The notes below the pieces were generated by a model. The model saw only the letters and a list, made by a program, of their open reading frames with translations. It searched no databases and was not told the origin of the DNA. This document shows, piece after piece, positions 20,382 through 31,248 of a stretch of DNA of 64,000 bases. The stretch lies in the NCBI GenBank assembly GCA_005239635.1, contig SBBQ01000049.1:1-64000 (forward strand). The letters are read 5' to 3'. Numbering within the stretch: position 1 is the stretch's first letter; each line of letters starts with the position of its first letter. Made by a program: the position numbers and the translations under genes. This DNA is from Uliginosibacterium gangwonense. Lineage in GTDB: Bacteria > Pseudomonadota > Gammaproteobacteria > Burkholderiales > Rhodocyclaceae.

Positions 20382-21368
20382 ATGAAGTCGCCTAGGCTTT
20401 CGCAAATTCTGATGAGCAAATCTGTGTCAGACCCTATAAATTCCAGCAGCAGTGGCAAGATTGTTTGGCAAGACGTTGATGGCGTTTTGCTGCTTGATAA
20501 GCCGCTTGGCCCCAGCTCTAACCATGCGATGCAGCAAGCACGACGTTTGATGAAAGCACGTAAGGCGGGTCATGGTGGGACACTTGACCCATTGGCATCA
20601 GGTTTGTTGCCAGTGTGTTTTGGTGAGGCAACAAAGTTTAGTGCATCGTTGTTAGATGCTGACAAAACCTATGTGGCTACAGTACGTCTCGGCGAAAAAA
20701 CCACGACAGGTGATGCAGAAGGTGAAGTGCTAGAAGCGCGCCCGGTCAATGTGACGTTCGAGCAAATCCAGGCTGTTGTAGCTCAGTTTCGAGGTGCGAT
20801 TACGCAGTGCCCCCCCATGTATTCTGCGCTTAAGCATCAGGGTAGGCCTTTATACGAACTGGCACGTCAAGGCATTGAGGTGGAGCGTGTAAGTCGCCAA
20901 GTGACAATACATCGGCTTGATGTCATTGCTTGTAATGCCCCGTTGTTAGAAATCGAGGTTGATTGCAGCAAAGGAACATACATTCGGACCTTGGCTGAAG
21001 ACATGGGGGCAGCCTTGGGTTGCGGTGCGCATCTTGCTGCATTGCGCCGCACGCGCATTGGGCCATTGAGCTTGCAGCAGGCTGTTACGTTAGATCAGCT
21101 GCAGTCTGCCGAAAACCCTTTAAATTGCCTTTTGCCAATCGATTCCGTGTTGGCAAGTTGGCCGGCCTTGGCGTTGCCCAGCGATTTGGCAAAACGCCTT
21201 TTACAAGGGCAGCGCTTGGCTAAAGGCAGTGTTGTACAACCAGAACACTGTGTTGGAAAACGGTGTCGACTTTATAGTGACGGTCGTTTTATTGGCATAG
21301 GGCAATTTGTTGATGACGTATTGCAACCCTGTAGGCTAATTGGTACCTCTGGGGAAGATAAGTTCTGA
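20382..21368 (+). CDS. truB: tRNA pseudouridine(55) synthase
   Basis: The 328-residue enzyme makes pseudouridine 55 in the T-loop of tRNAs. The catalytic Asp lies in GHGGTLDPLASG near residue 68. The thumb and later motifs (QCPPMYSALKHQGRPLYELAR, and CSKGTYIRTLAEDMG) are intact, and a PUA-like C-terminal region is present. The N-terminus has about 25 residues before the conserved GVLLLDKPLG, so the start could be the ATG at 20382 or the one at 20412. A 71-base gap after rbfA shows no clear terminator, so it is probably the last gene of the rimP operon. Confidence 0.95.
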   Translation: MKSPRLSQILMSKSVSDPINSSSSGKIVWQDVDGVLLLDKPLGPSSNHAMQQARRLMKARKAGHGGTLDPLASGLLPVCFGEATKFSASLLDADKTYVATVRLGEKTTTGDAEGEVLEARPVNVTFEQIQAVVAQFRGAITQCPPMYSALKHQGRPLYELARQGIEVERVSRQVTIHRLDVIACNAPLLEIEVDCSKGTYIRTLAEDMGAALGCGAHLAALRRTRIGPLSLQQAVTLDQLQSAENPLNCLLPIDSVLASWPALALPSDLAKRLLQGQRLAKGSVVQPEHCVGKRCRLYSDGRFIGIGQFVDDVLQPCRLIGTSGEDKF

Positions 21369-21448
21369 GGTAAAGCTTGACTTTAGCAGTTCAAAATAGA
21401 CCATCCGCTTTTGGCATACTTTGAACGCCATCAAATCACAAAAAACGC

Positions 21449-21478
21449 TTGTGTTACCGGTACTTGAGTGGGTATAAT
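21449..21478 (+). promoter_or_regulatory. Strong sigma-70 promoter of rpsO
   Basis: TTGTGT at 21449-21454 and a perfect TATAAT at 21473-21478 are separated by 18 bases, 38 bases before the rpsO ATG. Confidence 0.75.
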
Positions 21479-21515
21479 CCGGCCTCTTGTTGAAAGACTA
21501 ACTAATTAACTGATT

Positions 21516-21785
21516 ATGGCACTCGCAACTGCAGAAAAGTCCAAGATCGTTGGCGATTACCAGCGCGCGCAAGGTGATACCGGTTCCCCGGAAGTTCAGG
21601 TCGCCCTGCTGACCGCACGCATCAACGGTCTGTCTGGCCACTTTAAGGCCAACGTAAAAGATCACCACTCCCGTCGTGGCCTGTTGAAGATGGTTAGCCG
21701 TCGTCGCAAGCTGCTGGATTACTTGAAGCGCACCAATGTTGATGGCTACCGCTCGCTGATCGAGCGCCTCGGCCTGCGTAAGTAA
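21516..21785 (+). CDS. rpsO: 30S ribosomal protein S15
   Basis: The 89-residue protein has the full S15 signature ([19 protein letters not shown], then [21 protein letters not shown]). S15 binds 16S rRNA helices 20-22 early in 30S assembly, and in E. coli it represses its own translation. The strong promoter and the rpsO-pnp order are the conserved arrangement. Confidence 0.98.
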   Translation: MALATAEKSKIVGDYQRAQGDTGSPEVQVALLTARINGLSGHFKANVKDHHSRRGLLKMVSRRRKLLDYLKRTNVDGYRSLIERLGLRK

Positions 21786-21791
21786 TCCACA

Positions 21792-21821
21792 TGGCCTGCG
21801 TGGCGCGTACATGGCAGGCCA
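21792..21821 (+). other. Hairpin after rpsO
   Basis: TGGCCTGC and GCAGGCCA form a perfect eight-base stem around a 14-base loop, seven bases after the rpsO stop. There is no T run. It could be an RNase III or RNase E processing site of the rpsO-pnp transcript. Confidence 0.45.
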
Positions 21822-21899
21822 ACAGTGGCATACGAGTCGTTTTACAGCAGTTATCTGTCGGCGCCGGTTTAAATCGGCTACGCCAGGCTGCACACAATG

Positions 21900-21938
21900 C
21901 CGGCGACCGCCCTTTGGGCCTCGCCGGTTTGTTTTTTT
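21900..21938 (+). terminator. Intrinsic terminator between rpsO and pnp
   Basis: CCGGCGA and TCGCCGG form the outer stem, an inner GCCC/GGGC extends it, and TTTGTTTTTTT follows. It should end most rpsO transcripts before pnp. About 95 bases remain between it and the pnp start, enough for a separate pnp promoter, but I could not identify a convincing one. Confidence 0.85.
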
Positions 21939-22032
21939 GCGCTCCACGCACGTTGCTCTGTAAATCGTAAAATACCGTCGTTGCGATCCGTTGTGGGTCG
22001 CTGCGCGGAGCGCTAACTGAGAGGATCATCCC

Positions 22033-24162
22033 TTGTTGAACGCGATCAAGAAAACATTTACCTACGGCCAACACACCATCACCATGGAAACCGGTGAGGT
22101 TGCTCGCCAGTCATCTGGCGCCGTGTTGTTGAATATGGACGACACAGTTGTTCTGGCCACCGTCGTTGCTCAAAAAGAAGCAAAAGCTGGTCAAGATTTC
22201 TTCCCGCTCACGGTTGATTACGCCGAAAAGTTTTACGCAGCAGGCCGTATCCCCGGTGGCTTTTTCAAGCGTGAAGGTCGTCCGACTGAAAAAGAAACGC
22301 TGACTTCACGTCTGATTGATCGTCCGATTCGTCCGCTGTTTCCAGAAGGTTTCTACAACGAAGTTCAGGTGATTGTGCATGTAATGTCACTGAACCCCGA
22401 AGTCGATGCCGATATTCCGGCAATGTTGGCAACGTCTGCCGCATTGGCTGTTTCGGGCATCCCGTTCAGCGGCCCGATCGGCGCTGCACGCGTGGGTTAT
22501 ATCAACGGTCAATACGTGCTGAACCCGAATCAATCACAACTGAAAGACACGCAGTTGGATTTGGTTGTGGCGGGTACGCAATCTGCCGTGTTGATGGTTG
22601 AATCCGAAGCACAACAATTGTCAGAAGACGTGATGCTGGGCGCTGTGGTGTATGGCCACGAGCAAATGCAAGCCGCCATTAACGCCATTAACGAATTGGT
22701 TGAAGTGGGTGGCAAGCCGGAGTGGGATTGGCAAGCAGCGCCGAAAGATGAAGCACTGATTGCACGTATTGCTGAATTGGCAAAACCTGGCCTGAACGAG
22801 GCTTATAGCATTACCAGCAAGCAAGCACGTGTACAACGCGTTAAGGAAGTTCAAGCTCAAGTGATTGAAGCGCTGACCTCCAATGTGGCTGAAGGTCAAT
22901 CTGCTCCTGATGCAAACGTGATTAAAGATCACCTGTTCAATCTTGAAGCTGCGATTGTTCGTGGCCGCATTCTGGCTGGTGAGCCGCGTATTGATGGTCG
23001 CGACACACGCACCGTGCGTCCGATCAATATTCGTAGCAGCGTGCTGCCGCGTACCCACGGTTCAAACTTGTTCACCCGTGGCGAAACGCAGGCTTTGGTT
23101 ATTGCGACGCTGGGTACGGGTCGCGATGAGCAAATCATCGACGCGCTGGGCGGTGAATACAAAGAACGCTTCATGCTCCATTACAACATGCCCCCGTTTG
23201 CGACCGGCGAAACTGGCCGCTTTGGTGCGCCGAAGCGTCGTGAAGTGGGTCATGGTCGTTTGGCAAAGCGTGCCCTGGCTGCTGTGCTGCCGAGCCCGGA
23301 AGACTTTAGCTACACGATCCGCGTAGTATCAGAAATTACCGAATCAAACGGCTCATCTTCGATGGCTTCAGTGTGCGGCGGCTCACTGGCCATGATGGAC
23401 GCTGGTGTTCCGCTGAAGGCGCACGTGGCGGGTATTGCCATGGGCCTGATTAAGGAAGGCAATCGCTTTGCGGTTCTGACCGACATTCTGGGTGATGAAG
23501 ATCACCTCGGCGACATGGACTTCAAGGTGGCAGGTACCGACAACGGTGTGACCGCGCTGCAGATGGACATTAAGATTCAAGGTATCACTAAGGAAATTAT
23601 GCAAGTCGCGCTGACGCAAGCTAAAGAAGCGCGCATGCATATTCTGGGTCTGATGAAAGACTCCATGGGTTCGCATCGTGGCGAGGTGTCCAATTACGCG
23701 CCGCGCCTGCTTACCATGAAGATTAACCCGGAGAAGATTCGTGATGTGATTGGTAAGGGCGGTGCAGTCATTCGTGCGCTGACTGAAGAGACTGGTACTG
23801 TCATCGATATTACTGATGATGGCACTGTGACCATTGCTTCTGTAAATGCGGATGCCGCTGAGGTGGCCAAGAAGCGTATTGAAGCGATTACTGCAGAAGT
23901 TGAAGTGGGCAAAATCTACGAAGGCACCGTACTGAAGCTGTTGGATTTTGGCGCGATTGTCAGCGTATTGCCGGGTAAAGACGGCTTGCTGCACATTTCA
24001 CAAATTGCCAATGAGCGCATTGCGGCTGTGGCTGACCACCTCAAAGAAGGCCAGGTTGTGCGCGTGAAAGTTCTGGAGACGGATGAGAAAGGTCGTATTC
24101 GTCTGAGCATGAAGGCGATTCAAACTGAAGAGTCTCAGCCCGCTGCTGAACCGCAAGCATGA
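22033..24162 (+). CDS. pnp: Polyribonucleotide nucleotidyltransferase (PNPase)
   Basis: The 709-residue phosphorolytic 3'-5' exoribonuclease is a degradosome component in many bacteria. Two RNase PH domains are present, with [14 protein letters not shown] at the start and [14 protein letters not shown] near residue 440. A KH domain ([16 protein letters not shown]) and a C-terminal S1 domain ([20 protein letters not shown]) follow. No ATG is available at the expected start. The first of two TTG codons (22033) is the best start because GAGAGGA lies about seven bases before it. A weak TTG start could help keep PNPase low, a protein that controls its own mRNA in E. coli. Confidence 0.96.
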   Translation: MLNAIKKTFTYGQHTITMETGEVARQSSGAVLLNMDDTVVLATVVAQKEAKAGQDFFPLTVDYAEKFYAAGRIPGGFFKREGRPTEKETLTSRLIDRPIRPLFPEGFYNEVQVIVHVMSLNPEVDADIPAMLATSAALAVSGIPFSGPIGAARVGYINGQYVLNPNQSQLKDTQLDLVVAGTQSAVLMVESEAQQLSEDVMLGAVVYGHEQMQAAINAINELVEVGGKPEWDWQAAPKDEALIARIAELAKPGLNEAYSITSKQARVQRVKEVQAQVIEALTSNVAEGQSAPDANVIKDHLFNLEAAIVRGRILAGEPRIDGRDTRTVRPINIRSSVLPRTHGSNLFTRGETQALVIATLGTGRDEQIIDALGGEYKERFMLHYNMPPFATGETGRFGAPKRREVGHGRLAKRALAAVLPSPEDFSYTIRVVSEITESNGSSSMASVCGGSLAMMDAGVPLKAHVAGIAMGLIKEGNRFAVLTDILGDEDHLGDMDFKVAGTDNGVTALQMDIKIQGITKEIMQVALTQAKEARMHILGLMKDSMGSHRGEVSNYAPRLLTMKINPEKIRDVIGKGGAVIRALTEETGTVIDITDDGTVTIASVNADAAEVAKKRIEAITAEVEVGKIYEGTVLKLLDFGAIVSVLPGKDGLLHISQIANERIAAVADHLKEGQVVRVKVLETDEKGRIRLSMKAIQTEESQPAAEPQA

Positions 24163-24186
24163 TTTGAATTGCGCTGTTAGAAAAAC

Positions 24187-24215
24187 AAAAAGGCCACCCT
24201 AAGGTGGCCTTTTTG
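24187..24215 (+). terminator. Intrinsic terminator of pnp
   Basis: AGGCCACC and GGTGGCCT flank a CTAA-type loop, with an A run before and a TTTTTG run after. It lies 25 bases past the pnp stop and could also work on the minus strand, ending the tRNA transcript. Confidence 0.92.
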
Positions 24216-24343
24216 TTTTCGCGATCTGGTGCACTCATATGAATCGGCGTCTAGGCAGCAGAGAGTTTAAGGTTCTTGCGATTGTGCAAGGCCCCACGCC
24301 TGAGCGAGTGAAATTGAAGTTGCTAAGGAGAACTAAAGGGAGG

Positions 24344-24420
24344 TGGGGTGGCTGATGGGACTCGAACCCACGACAACAGGAATCACAATCCTGGACTCTA
24401 CCAACTGAGCTACAGCCACC
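24344..24420 (-). tRNA. tRNA-His (anticodon GTG)
   Basis: A full cloverleaf is present on the minus strand. The acceptor pairs GTGGCTG with CAGCCAC, the anticodon arm CAGGA/TCCTG presents GTG in its loop, and the T-arm has GGGTTCGAGTCCC. The extra 5' G (position -1, at 24420) and discriminator C are the identity features of tRNA-His. CCA is encoded. It is the last gene of the Pro-Arg-His cluster. Confidence 0.97.
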
Positions 24421-24497
24421 ACCGGAAAAACGGCGCAGGTTTTGATTCAGCTTGTTGGTACCATGTACTTAAAAGTACATCACGCAACTTTGCTGAG

Positions 24498-24571
24498 TCC
24501 GCCCGACAGGAATCGAACCTGTAACCTACGGCTTAGAAGGCCGTTGCTCTATCCAGTTGAGCTACGGGCGG
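24498..24571 (-). tRNA. tRNA-Arg (anticodon TCT)
   Basis: A full cloverleaf is present on the minus strand. The acceptor pairs CCGCCCG with CGGGCGG, the anticodon arm ACGGC/GCCGT has CTTCTAA in the loop (anticodon TCT), and the T-arm reads CAGGTTCGATTCCTG. CCA is not encoded in this copy. It reads AGA codons. Confidence 0.96.
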
Positions 24572-24603
24572 TTCGTCGGGCAGAACCTGTCGGGGAGAGC
24601 GTC

Positions 24604-24680
24604 TGGTCGGGGTGGAGAGATTCGAACTCCCGACATCTTGCTCCCAAAGCAAGCGCGCTACCAGACTGCGCTACACCCCG
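24604..24680 (-). tRNA. tRNA-Pro (anticodon TGG)
   Basis: A full cloverleaf is present on the minus strand. The acceptor pairs CGGGGTG with CACCCCG, the anticodon arm CTTGC/GCAAG presents TGG in its loop, and the T-arm contains GTTCGAATC. Discriminator A and CCA are encoded. It is the first gene of the cluster, directly behind the promoter. Confidence 0.97.
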
Positions 24681-24691
24681 AGAAGGCGTGA

Positions 24692-24720
24692 ATTCTAGCG
24701 GGACTCGCGATTTTGGTCAA
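24692..24720 (-). promoter_or_regulatory. Promoter of the tRNA-Pro-Arg-His operon
   Basis: On the minus strand TTGACC (24720-24715) and TAGAAT (24697-24692) are separated by 17 bases. The predicted start is only a few bases before tRNA-Pro. A GC-rich discriminator-like stretch is not evident. Confidence 0.8.
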
Positions 24721-24864
24721 GGTTAATGCGCCGTTCCATGCGGCAAAGATACGTTGATTATTGGCTACACATTACTTGCCAGCCAATTTTCGGTCAATTC
24801 GCCGAGGCGAACTAAAATGCCGTGGGTCGCGCTGGGTTAGGCCGCTCACTTTGCGCTTCTAGAC

Positions 24865-24898
24865 CGCCTAGTGACGTGGTTCTACCGTCGCCTAGTGA
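24865..24898. repeat. Short direct repeat CGCCTAGTGA, spaced 24 bases
   Basis: CGCCTAGTGA occurs at 24865-24874 and again at 24889-24898, just after the 3' end of the receiver gene. The rest of 24721-24919 shows no gene. A chance origin or a binding site are both possible. Confidence 0.3.
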
Positions 24899-24919
24899 TC
24901 GTCACTTCGTTGCTGGGAC

Positions 24920-25360
24920 TTACGACAATGCCGGTTCGTTAAGTGACAACCAGTAGACACCGAGTTGCCCTACGGCTTGCAAGAATTTTTCAAAGTCTAC
25001 CGGTTTGCGGATATAGCTGTTGGCGCCTAGGTTATAGGCCTCAGAAATGTCTTGTTGTTCTTTAGAAGTGGTGAGTACAACCACTGGAACGAGCTGCGTT
25101 GCGGGATTGGCACGTACGCGCTTGAGAACCTCTAATCCATCTATACGCGGGAGCTTAAGGTCTAGCAGCATGAGTGCTGGCAATTGGTCCTCGGCCCGAT
25201 TGGCATAGATGCCGGTTGCGAAAAGGTAATCAAGTGCCTCAACGCCATCACGCGCAACAATCACCTTGTTGGGAATGCTGTTCTTGCTGAATGCGCGAAG
25301 TGTCAGTGCTTCGTCATCAGGATTGTCTTCAACCAGCAGGATAGGGCGATTTGCATTCAT
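24920..25360 (-). CDS. Single-domain response regulator (Rcp1-like CheY fold)
   Basis: The 146-residue protein is a receiver domain alone. It shows the acidic pair in LLVEDNPDDE, the phospho-acceptor Asp in MLLDLKLPRIDGLEVLKR near residue 66, the TTSKEQQD switch segment and the conserved Lys in RKPVDF. The insert between beta-3 and alpha-2 and the NPDDEALTLRAF start are typical of the Rcp1 subfamily, which partners phytochrome-type or PAS histidine kinases. There is no output domain, so it probably acts by protein contact or as a phosphate relay. It lies 250 bases downstream of a PAS sensor gene that lacks a kinase domain. Its true kinase is not in this window. Confidence 0.9.
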   Translation of the reverse strand: MNANRPILLVEDNPDDEALTLRAFSKNSIPNKVIVARDGVEALDYLFATGIYANRAEDQLPALMLLDLKLPRIDGLEVLKRVRANPATQLVPVVVLTTSKEQQDISEAYNLGANSYIRKPVDFEKFLQAVGQLGVYWLSLNEPALS

Positions 25361-25609
25361 TTTGGTGTGGTCAATTATTGCGCAAGGTATCTGCTCAGGT
25401 TGTTTGGTGACAGGTAAGAACGATTTGTGTCACGCCATTGGCTGAGAGCTTAAGAAAACGCTACAAGTGTGTCGCTCTCTTTATGTTTCAGCAAGTGGTT
25501 TGGGATATTTGTCGAGTTTGAGCCGATCGGTGGTTTTTGGCCATTGTTAGGAGAGTTTTCATCTCTTTGATGCAAAGTGATGTGTCATATAGATGAATTT
25601 GCACGCTAA

Positions 25610-27052
25610 CTAATGGGAGGCTTGGACTTCCGGTGGAGAGACTAACAGAGAGAGCCCCCCCGAAAAGCGCATGGCCTCACCTTGTATATTCCAGATGGCT
25701 TGTCCTCGGTCTAGAAACCATCGATATTGGTTGTCACAGCAACGTATCCTTAGTTTTACCTCGTAGGGTTGGCGTGCCTCTAAATGATTAAGAACAGCTA
25801 ACTCAACCTCTTTACGATCATCTGGGTGAGTACGTTCATACAATGCATGCCGACTGTTAGGTAGCTCAAGATCACGATATCCCAACAGTTCTTTAAGGCG
25901 TGGCGACATGTAGTAAGTATTGTTTTGAATATCCCAGTCCCAAATTCCAATTTGTGCGCCACGTACTGCATAAAAAAGACGCTGCTCACTTTCCCGTAGA
26001 GCTTCTTCGGTAATTTTTTGAGTCGTGATGTCGGTTAGGCTCCCCGCAATACGCACGGCTTGGCCATCGTCATTCCATTGTGCTAAGGCTCGGCCTCTAA
26101 ACCATCGATACACGCCGTCACGGGTTTTCAGTCGAAATTCGAGATCAATCGGTGCGTGATGATCTAGGTGGGCCTTAAGCGTGCCAATTGTCCGGTCTAC
26201 ATCATCTGGATGTAAGGCGTTTCGAAATACGAATTGACGTCTAAATTCAGATGCCTCGTCATAGCCTAACAGCTCCATGAATCGTGGAGAGGCATAGCTT
26301 CTATTGCTCAATAGATCCCAGTCCCAAAGACCGTCTCCATTGCCTTTTATCGCTAATTTTGTGGCGAGTTCTTGATGAACGGCGTTGCGATCATTCCAGT
26401 CGTCTTGGAGATGTGGCAAGCCCGAAGAGGCGCGCGGTGTGGTTTGTGGTTTGTAATCGAGAGAGCGAAGACTTTCGATGGTTTCATGCCGTAGTCGGTA
26501 ATGTCGTTGCAGAAACGAAAAACAGACAATTAGAAAGAGGGCTGTTGCGGTTAAGCCCCAATTTAGATGGGTGATTGACTGTGAATACTTGAGGGCTTCA
26601 TTGTCGTATCGAAGACCATATTGCAGCACTAAAGGGAAGTTGCCTTGGGTAAAGTGGGATCGGAAATGTGCGATGGGGTTATCTAGGCGCACCGTTTTAT
26701 CAGTTAGAGGCAGTGCTTGGGTGCCATCAATTCCAATACTGTCGATCAAATTGGAATTGGTGTCGGAGATCACCATGTATTCGAGCTGTTCTCTTGTTTG
26801 GATAAGCCTTAAATGACGGTGTGCAAGTCGGGGTGCATTGGCAAAATCGCTGTTTGCCAATTCGGCAGAGAGGCGGCTGTTAATGCGATTTGCCCGCTCT
26901 GCAACATCCTGCTGAAAATGGTCCAGCAAAATGCTGCGCGCAATGACCCATTGCACTGCAAGCGCTGCAAGCATTAACACGAATGCCAACAACAAATTGT
27001 GCCGAGGGGTGCCGTCTGGATTTTTATTTAATGTCAGGCGAGGGCGTTGCAT
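25610..27052 (-). CDS. Membrane-bound double-PAS sensor without output domain
   Basis: The 480-residue protein has a transmembrane helix at about residues 19-40 and a periplasmic sensor region of about 120 residues. A second helix lies near 164-182, followed by two PAS-PAC modules of the PAS_3 type. The first is near 220-350 (GLWDWDLLSNRSYASPRFMELLGY), the second near 355-475 (GIWDWDIQNNTYYMSPRLKELLGY). Each ends in a PAC motif. The chain stops right after the second PAC, so no histidine kinase, GGDEF, EAL or methyl-accepting domain follows. I saw no obvious continuation in the 249 bases downstream. It may be a truncated kinase or cyclase, or a true PAS-only sensor. A perfect inverted pair of ATTGGCAAA lies inside it (26837-26861). 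Confidence 0.85.
   Translation of the reverse strand: MQRPRLTLNKNPDGTPRHNLLLAFVLMLAALAVQWVIARSILLDHFQQDVAERANRINSRLSAELANSDFANAPRLAHRHLRLIQTREQLEYMVISDTNSNLIDSIGIDGTQALPLTDKTVRLDNPIAHFRSHFTQGNFPLVLQYGLRYDNEALKYSQSITHLNWGLTATALFLIVCFSFLQRHYRLRHETIESLRSLDYKPQTTPRASSGLPHLQDDWNDRNAVHQELATKLAIKGNGDGLWDWDLLSNRSYASPRFMELLGYDEASEFRRQFVFRNALHPDDVDRTIGTLKAHLDHHAPIDLEFRLKTRDGVYRWFRGRALAQWNDDGQAVRIAGSLTDITTQKITEEALRESEQRLFYAVRGAQIGIWDWDIQNNTYYMSPRLKELLGYRDLELPNSRHALYERTHPDDRKEVELAVLNHLEARQPYEVKLRIRCCDNQYRWFLDRGQAIWNIQGEAMRFSGGLSLLVSPPEVQASH
26837..26861. repeat. Inverted pair of the ATTGGCAAA word
   Basis: ATTGGCAAA at 26837-26845 and TTTGCCAAT at 26853-26861 form a perfect nine-base inverted repeat with a seven-base loop. 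It lies inside the PAS sensor gene, where the two copies are read as Leu-Ala-Asn and Phe-Ala-Asn. It is the only perfect pair I found in the window. Confidence 0.85.
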
Positions 27053-27062
27053 GCACTGCGCC

Positions 27063-27989
27063 TTAACGCAAGTCGCGGGCTTCTACCATGAAGATGGCGT
27101 CTTCGACTGAGGTGGTGCTAATCCATGTCATCGGTAGATCAGGAAAAGCATCATCGACGAGCTGACGGTTATAGCCGACTTCAATTAGCAACAGCCCGTT
27201 TTCTGTCAGTCGATCTTTGGCACCTGCCAGAATCCGTCGCACGATATCTAATCCATCAGCACCAGCGCCAAGTGCCATTGCTGGTTCTTGGCAATACTCT
27301 TCTGGAAGCGCTGCCATCGCATCATCAGTCACATACGGTGGGTTGCTGATGATTAAATCGTAACGATTCTCGGGGGTAGAGGGCGGGAGATTGGCAAATA
27401 CGTCTGATTGATAAAGCGTAATGCAATCTTCTAAGCCGTAGTCTTGAACATTTTCTTGCGCGACGGCAAGGGCATCAGCCGACAAATCAACCGCATCAAT
27501 ATGTGCCTGGCCAAAAGTTTCAGCCATTAAAATGGCCAGACATCCCGAGCCAGTGCACAGATCAAGCGCACGCGTAATGGCCGCTGGGTCAGGCACCCAT
27601 GGACTGAGTTGATCGCGCAGCAACTCTGCAAAAAACGAGCGCGGCACAATCACGCGTGGATCAACTTTGAAGCGATACTCCCCTAGCCAAGCTTCGCCGG
27701 TAATGTAGGCGGCGGGCATCCTTTGTTCTGCGCGTTTGCAGATGACTTCAGCCAACAATTCAGCTTCGTCATGTGTGAGGCTCGCATCCAAAAAAACATC
27801 GAGTCGATCAGCTGGCAGGAGAAGTGCATGAGTGAGCAGATACACGGCTTCATCCCATGCGTTATCTGTGCCGTGGCCGAAATGTAGATTCGCGGCATTG
27901 AAGCGCGTAATGGCGTAGCGCAGCCAGTCACGAAGCGTGACGAGTTCTTCGGGAAACGAGCAGGCGTGATCGTCGTGATGGTGAGACAT
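27063..27989 (-). CDS. prmB: Ribosomal protein L3 N(5)-glutamine methyltransferase
   Basis: The 308-residue SAM-dependent enzyme methylates a Gln of ribosomal protein L3. LDLCTGSGCLAIL is the SAM-binding loop, and NPPYVTDDAMAALPEEY is the substrate-Gln binding motif. The TDDAMAALPEEY continuation and the N-terminal LRDWLRYAITRFN segment separate PrmB from PrmC. It begins two bases after the dapE stop and is probably cotranscribed with it. A short His/Asp-rich head (MSHHHDDH) is not conserved. Confidence 0.93.
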   Translation of the reverse strand: MSHHHDDHACSFPEELVTLRDWLRYAITRFNAANLHFGHGTDNAWDEAVYLLTHALLLPADRLDVFLDASLTHDEAELLAEVICKRAEQRMPAAYITGEAWLGEYRFKVDPRVIVPRSFFAELLRDQLSPWVPDPAAITRALDLCTGSGCLAILMAETFGQAHIDAVDLSADALAVAQENVQDYGLEDCITLYQSDVFANLPPSTPENRYDLIISNPPYVTDDAMAALPEEYCQEPAMALGAGADGLDIVRRILAGAKDRLTENGLLLIEVGYNRQLVDDAFPDLPMTWISTTSVEDAIFMVEARDLR

Positions 27990-27990
27990 G

Positions 27991-30307
<2,317 letters not shown>

Positions 30308-30402
30308 CTTTGTCTCCGCAGGCACCCCTAGAATTAACGAGGGGTGGCCCGGCACGGTTGCTATGGGTCAATGTGCCTTAACGGCTGACTTTGGGCTGGT
30401 CT

Positions 30403-31230
30403 TCAGTCTCCGCGCAGCAATTCATTGATGCCCGTTTTTGAGCGCGTTTGTGCATCAACTTTCTTCACAATCACTGCACAGTACAGGCTGTAACTGCCGT
30501 CTTTAGAGGGCAGGTTACCACTTACAACCACAGAGCCTTCCGGTACGCGGCCGTAAATGACTTCGCCCGTGCTGCGGTCGTAAATCTTAGTGCTTTGGCC
30601 GATATACACGCCCATTGAAATGACGCAGTTGTCTTCAACCACCACGCCTTCAACCACTTCAGAGCGGGCGCCGATGAAACAGTTGTCACCAATGATGGTG
30701 GGGCCGGCTTGCACGGGTTCTAACACGCCGCCGATGCCAACACCGCCAGACAAGTGAACGTTTTTGCCAATCTGTGCGCATGAACCAACGGTGGCCCAGG
30801 TATCAACCATCGTGCCTTCGTCTACAAATGCACCAATGTTTACGTAGCTGGGCATGAGCACCACATTTTTGGCAATGTGGCTACCACGGCGAGCAGTGGC
30901 TGGGGGTACCACACGGAAGCCGCCTTGTTGAAAGCGCGCCTCATCGTAATCAGCAAATTTGGTCGGAACCTTGTCGTAAAAATTCATGTCGCCAGCGCGC
31001 ATGAGTTGGTTGTCCGTCAGACGGAACGACAGCAAAACAGCCTTCTTGATCCACTGATGGGTTTCCCATTTTTGGGTGCCAGCAATGCGCGTTGCAACAC
31101 GCATGCGGCCTGCATCTAACTCAGCTAACACGTGCTGAACAGCCTCATTGAGGCCGGCGGGGGCAACGCCCGGCTTGATGTTTGCGCGGTCTTCCCAAGC
31201 GGTTTCGATGATGTTCTGTACGTCTTGCAT
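30403..31230 (-). CDS. dapD: Tetrahydrodipicolinate N-succinyltransferase
   Basis: The 275-residue enzyme transfers succinyl from succinyl-CoA to tetrahydrodipicolinate in the succinylase branch of lysine synthesis. The left-handed beta-helix is evident from hexapeptide repeats (about residues 105-225: [25 protein letters not shown]). The C-terminal [19 protein letters not shown] is diagnostic. GAGAG lies upstream of the ATG. It is 18 bases after dapC. Confidence 0.97.
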   Translation of the reverse strand: MQDVQNIIETAWEDRANIKPGVAPAGLNEAVQHVLAELDAGRMRVATRIAGTQKWETHQWIKKAVLLSFRLTDNQLMRAGDMNFYDKVPTKFADYDEARFQQGGFRVVPPATARRGSHIAKNVVLMPSYVNIGAFVDEGTMVDTWATVGSCAQIGKNVHLSGGVGIGGVLEPVQAGPTIIGDNCFIGARSEVVEGVVVEDNCVISMGVYIGQSTKIYDRSTGEVIYGRVPEGSVVVSGNLPSKDGSYSLYCAVIVKKVDAQTRSKTGINELLRGD

Positions 31231-31248
31231 GGTTGGTCTCTCGTTTTT

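Noticed and set aside
22621-23058. Minus-strand frames opposite pnp
   Set aside because: They overlap the conserved PNPase core and have no independent evidence.
24604-24680. tRNA cluster as integration site
   Set aside because: No direct repeat of a tRNA 3' end and no integrase gene occur beside the tRNAs.
24442-24726. Open frame across the tRNA genes
   Set aside because: It reads through the complement of tRNA-Arg and tRNA-Pro, has no ribosome-binding site and shows no protein family pattern.
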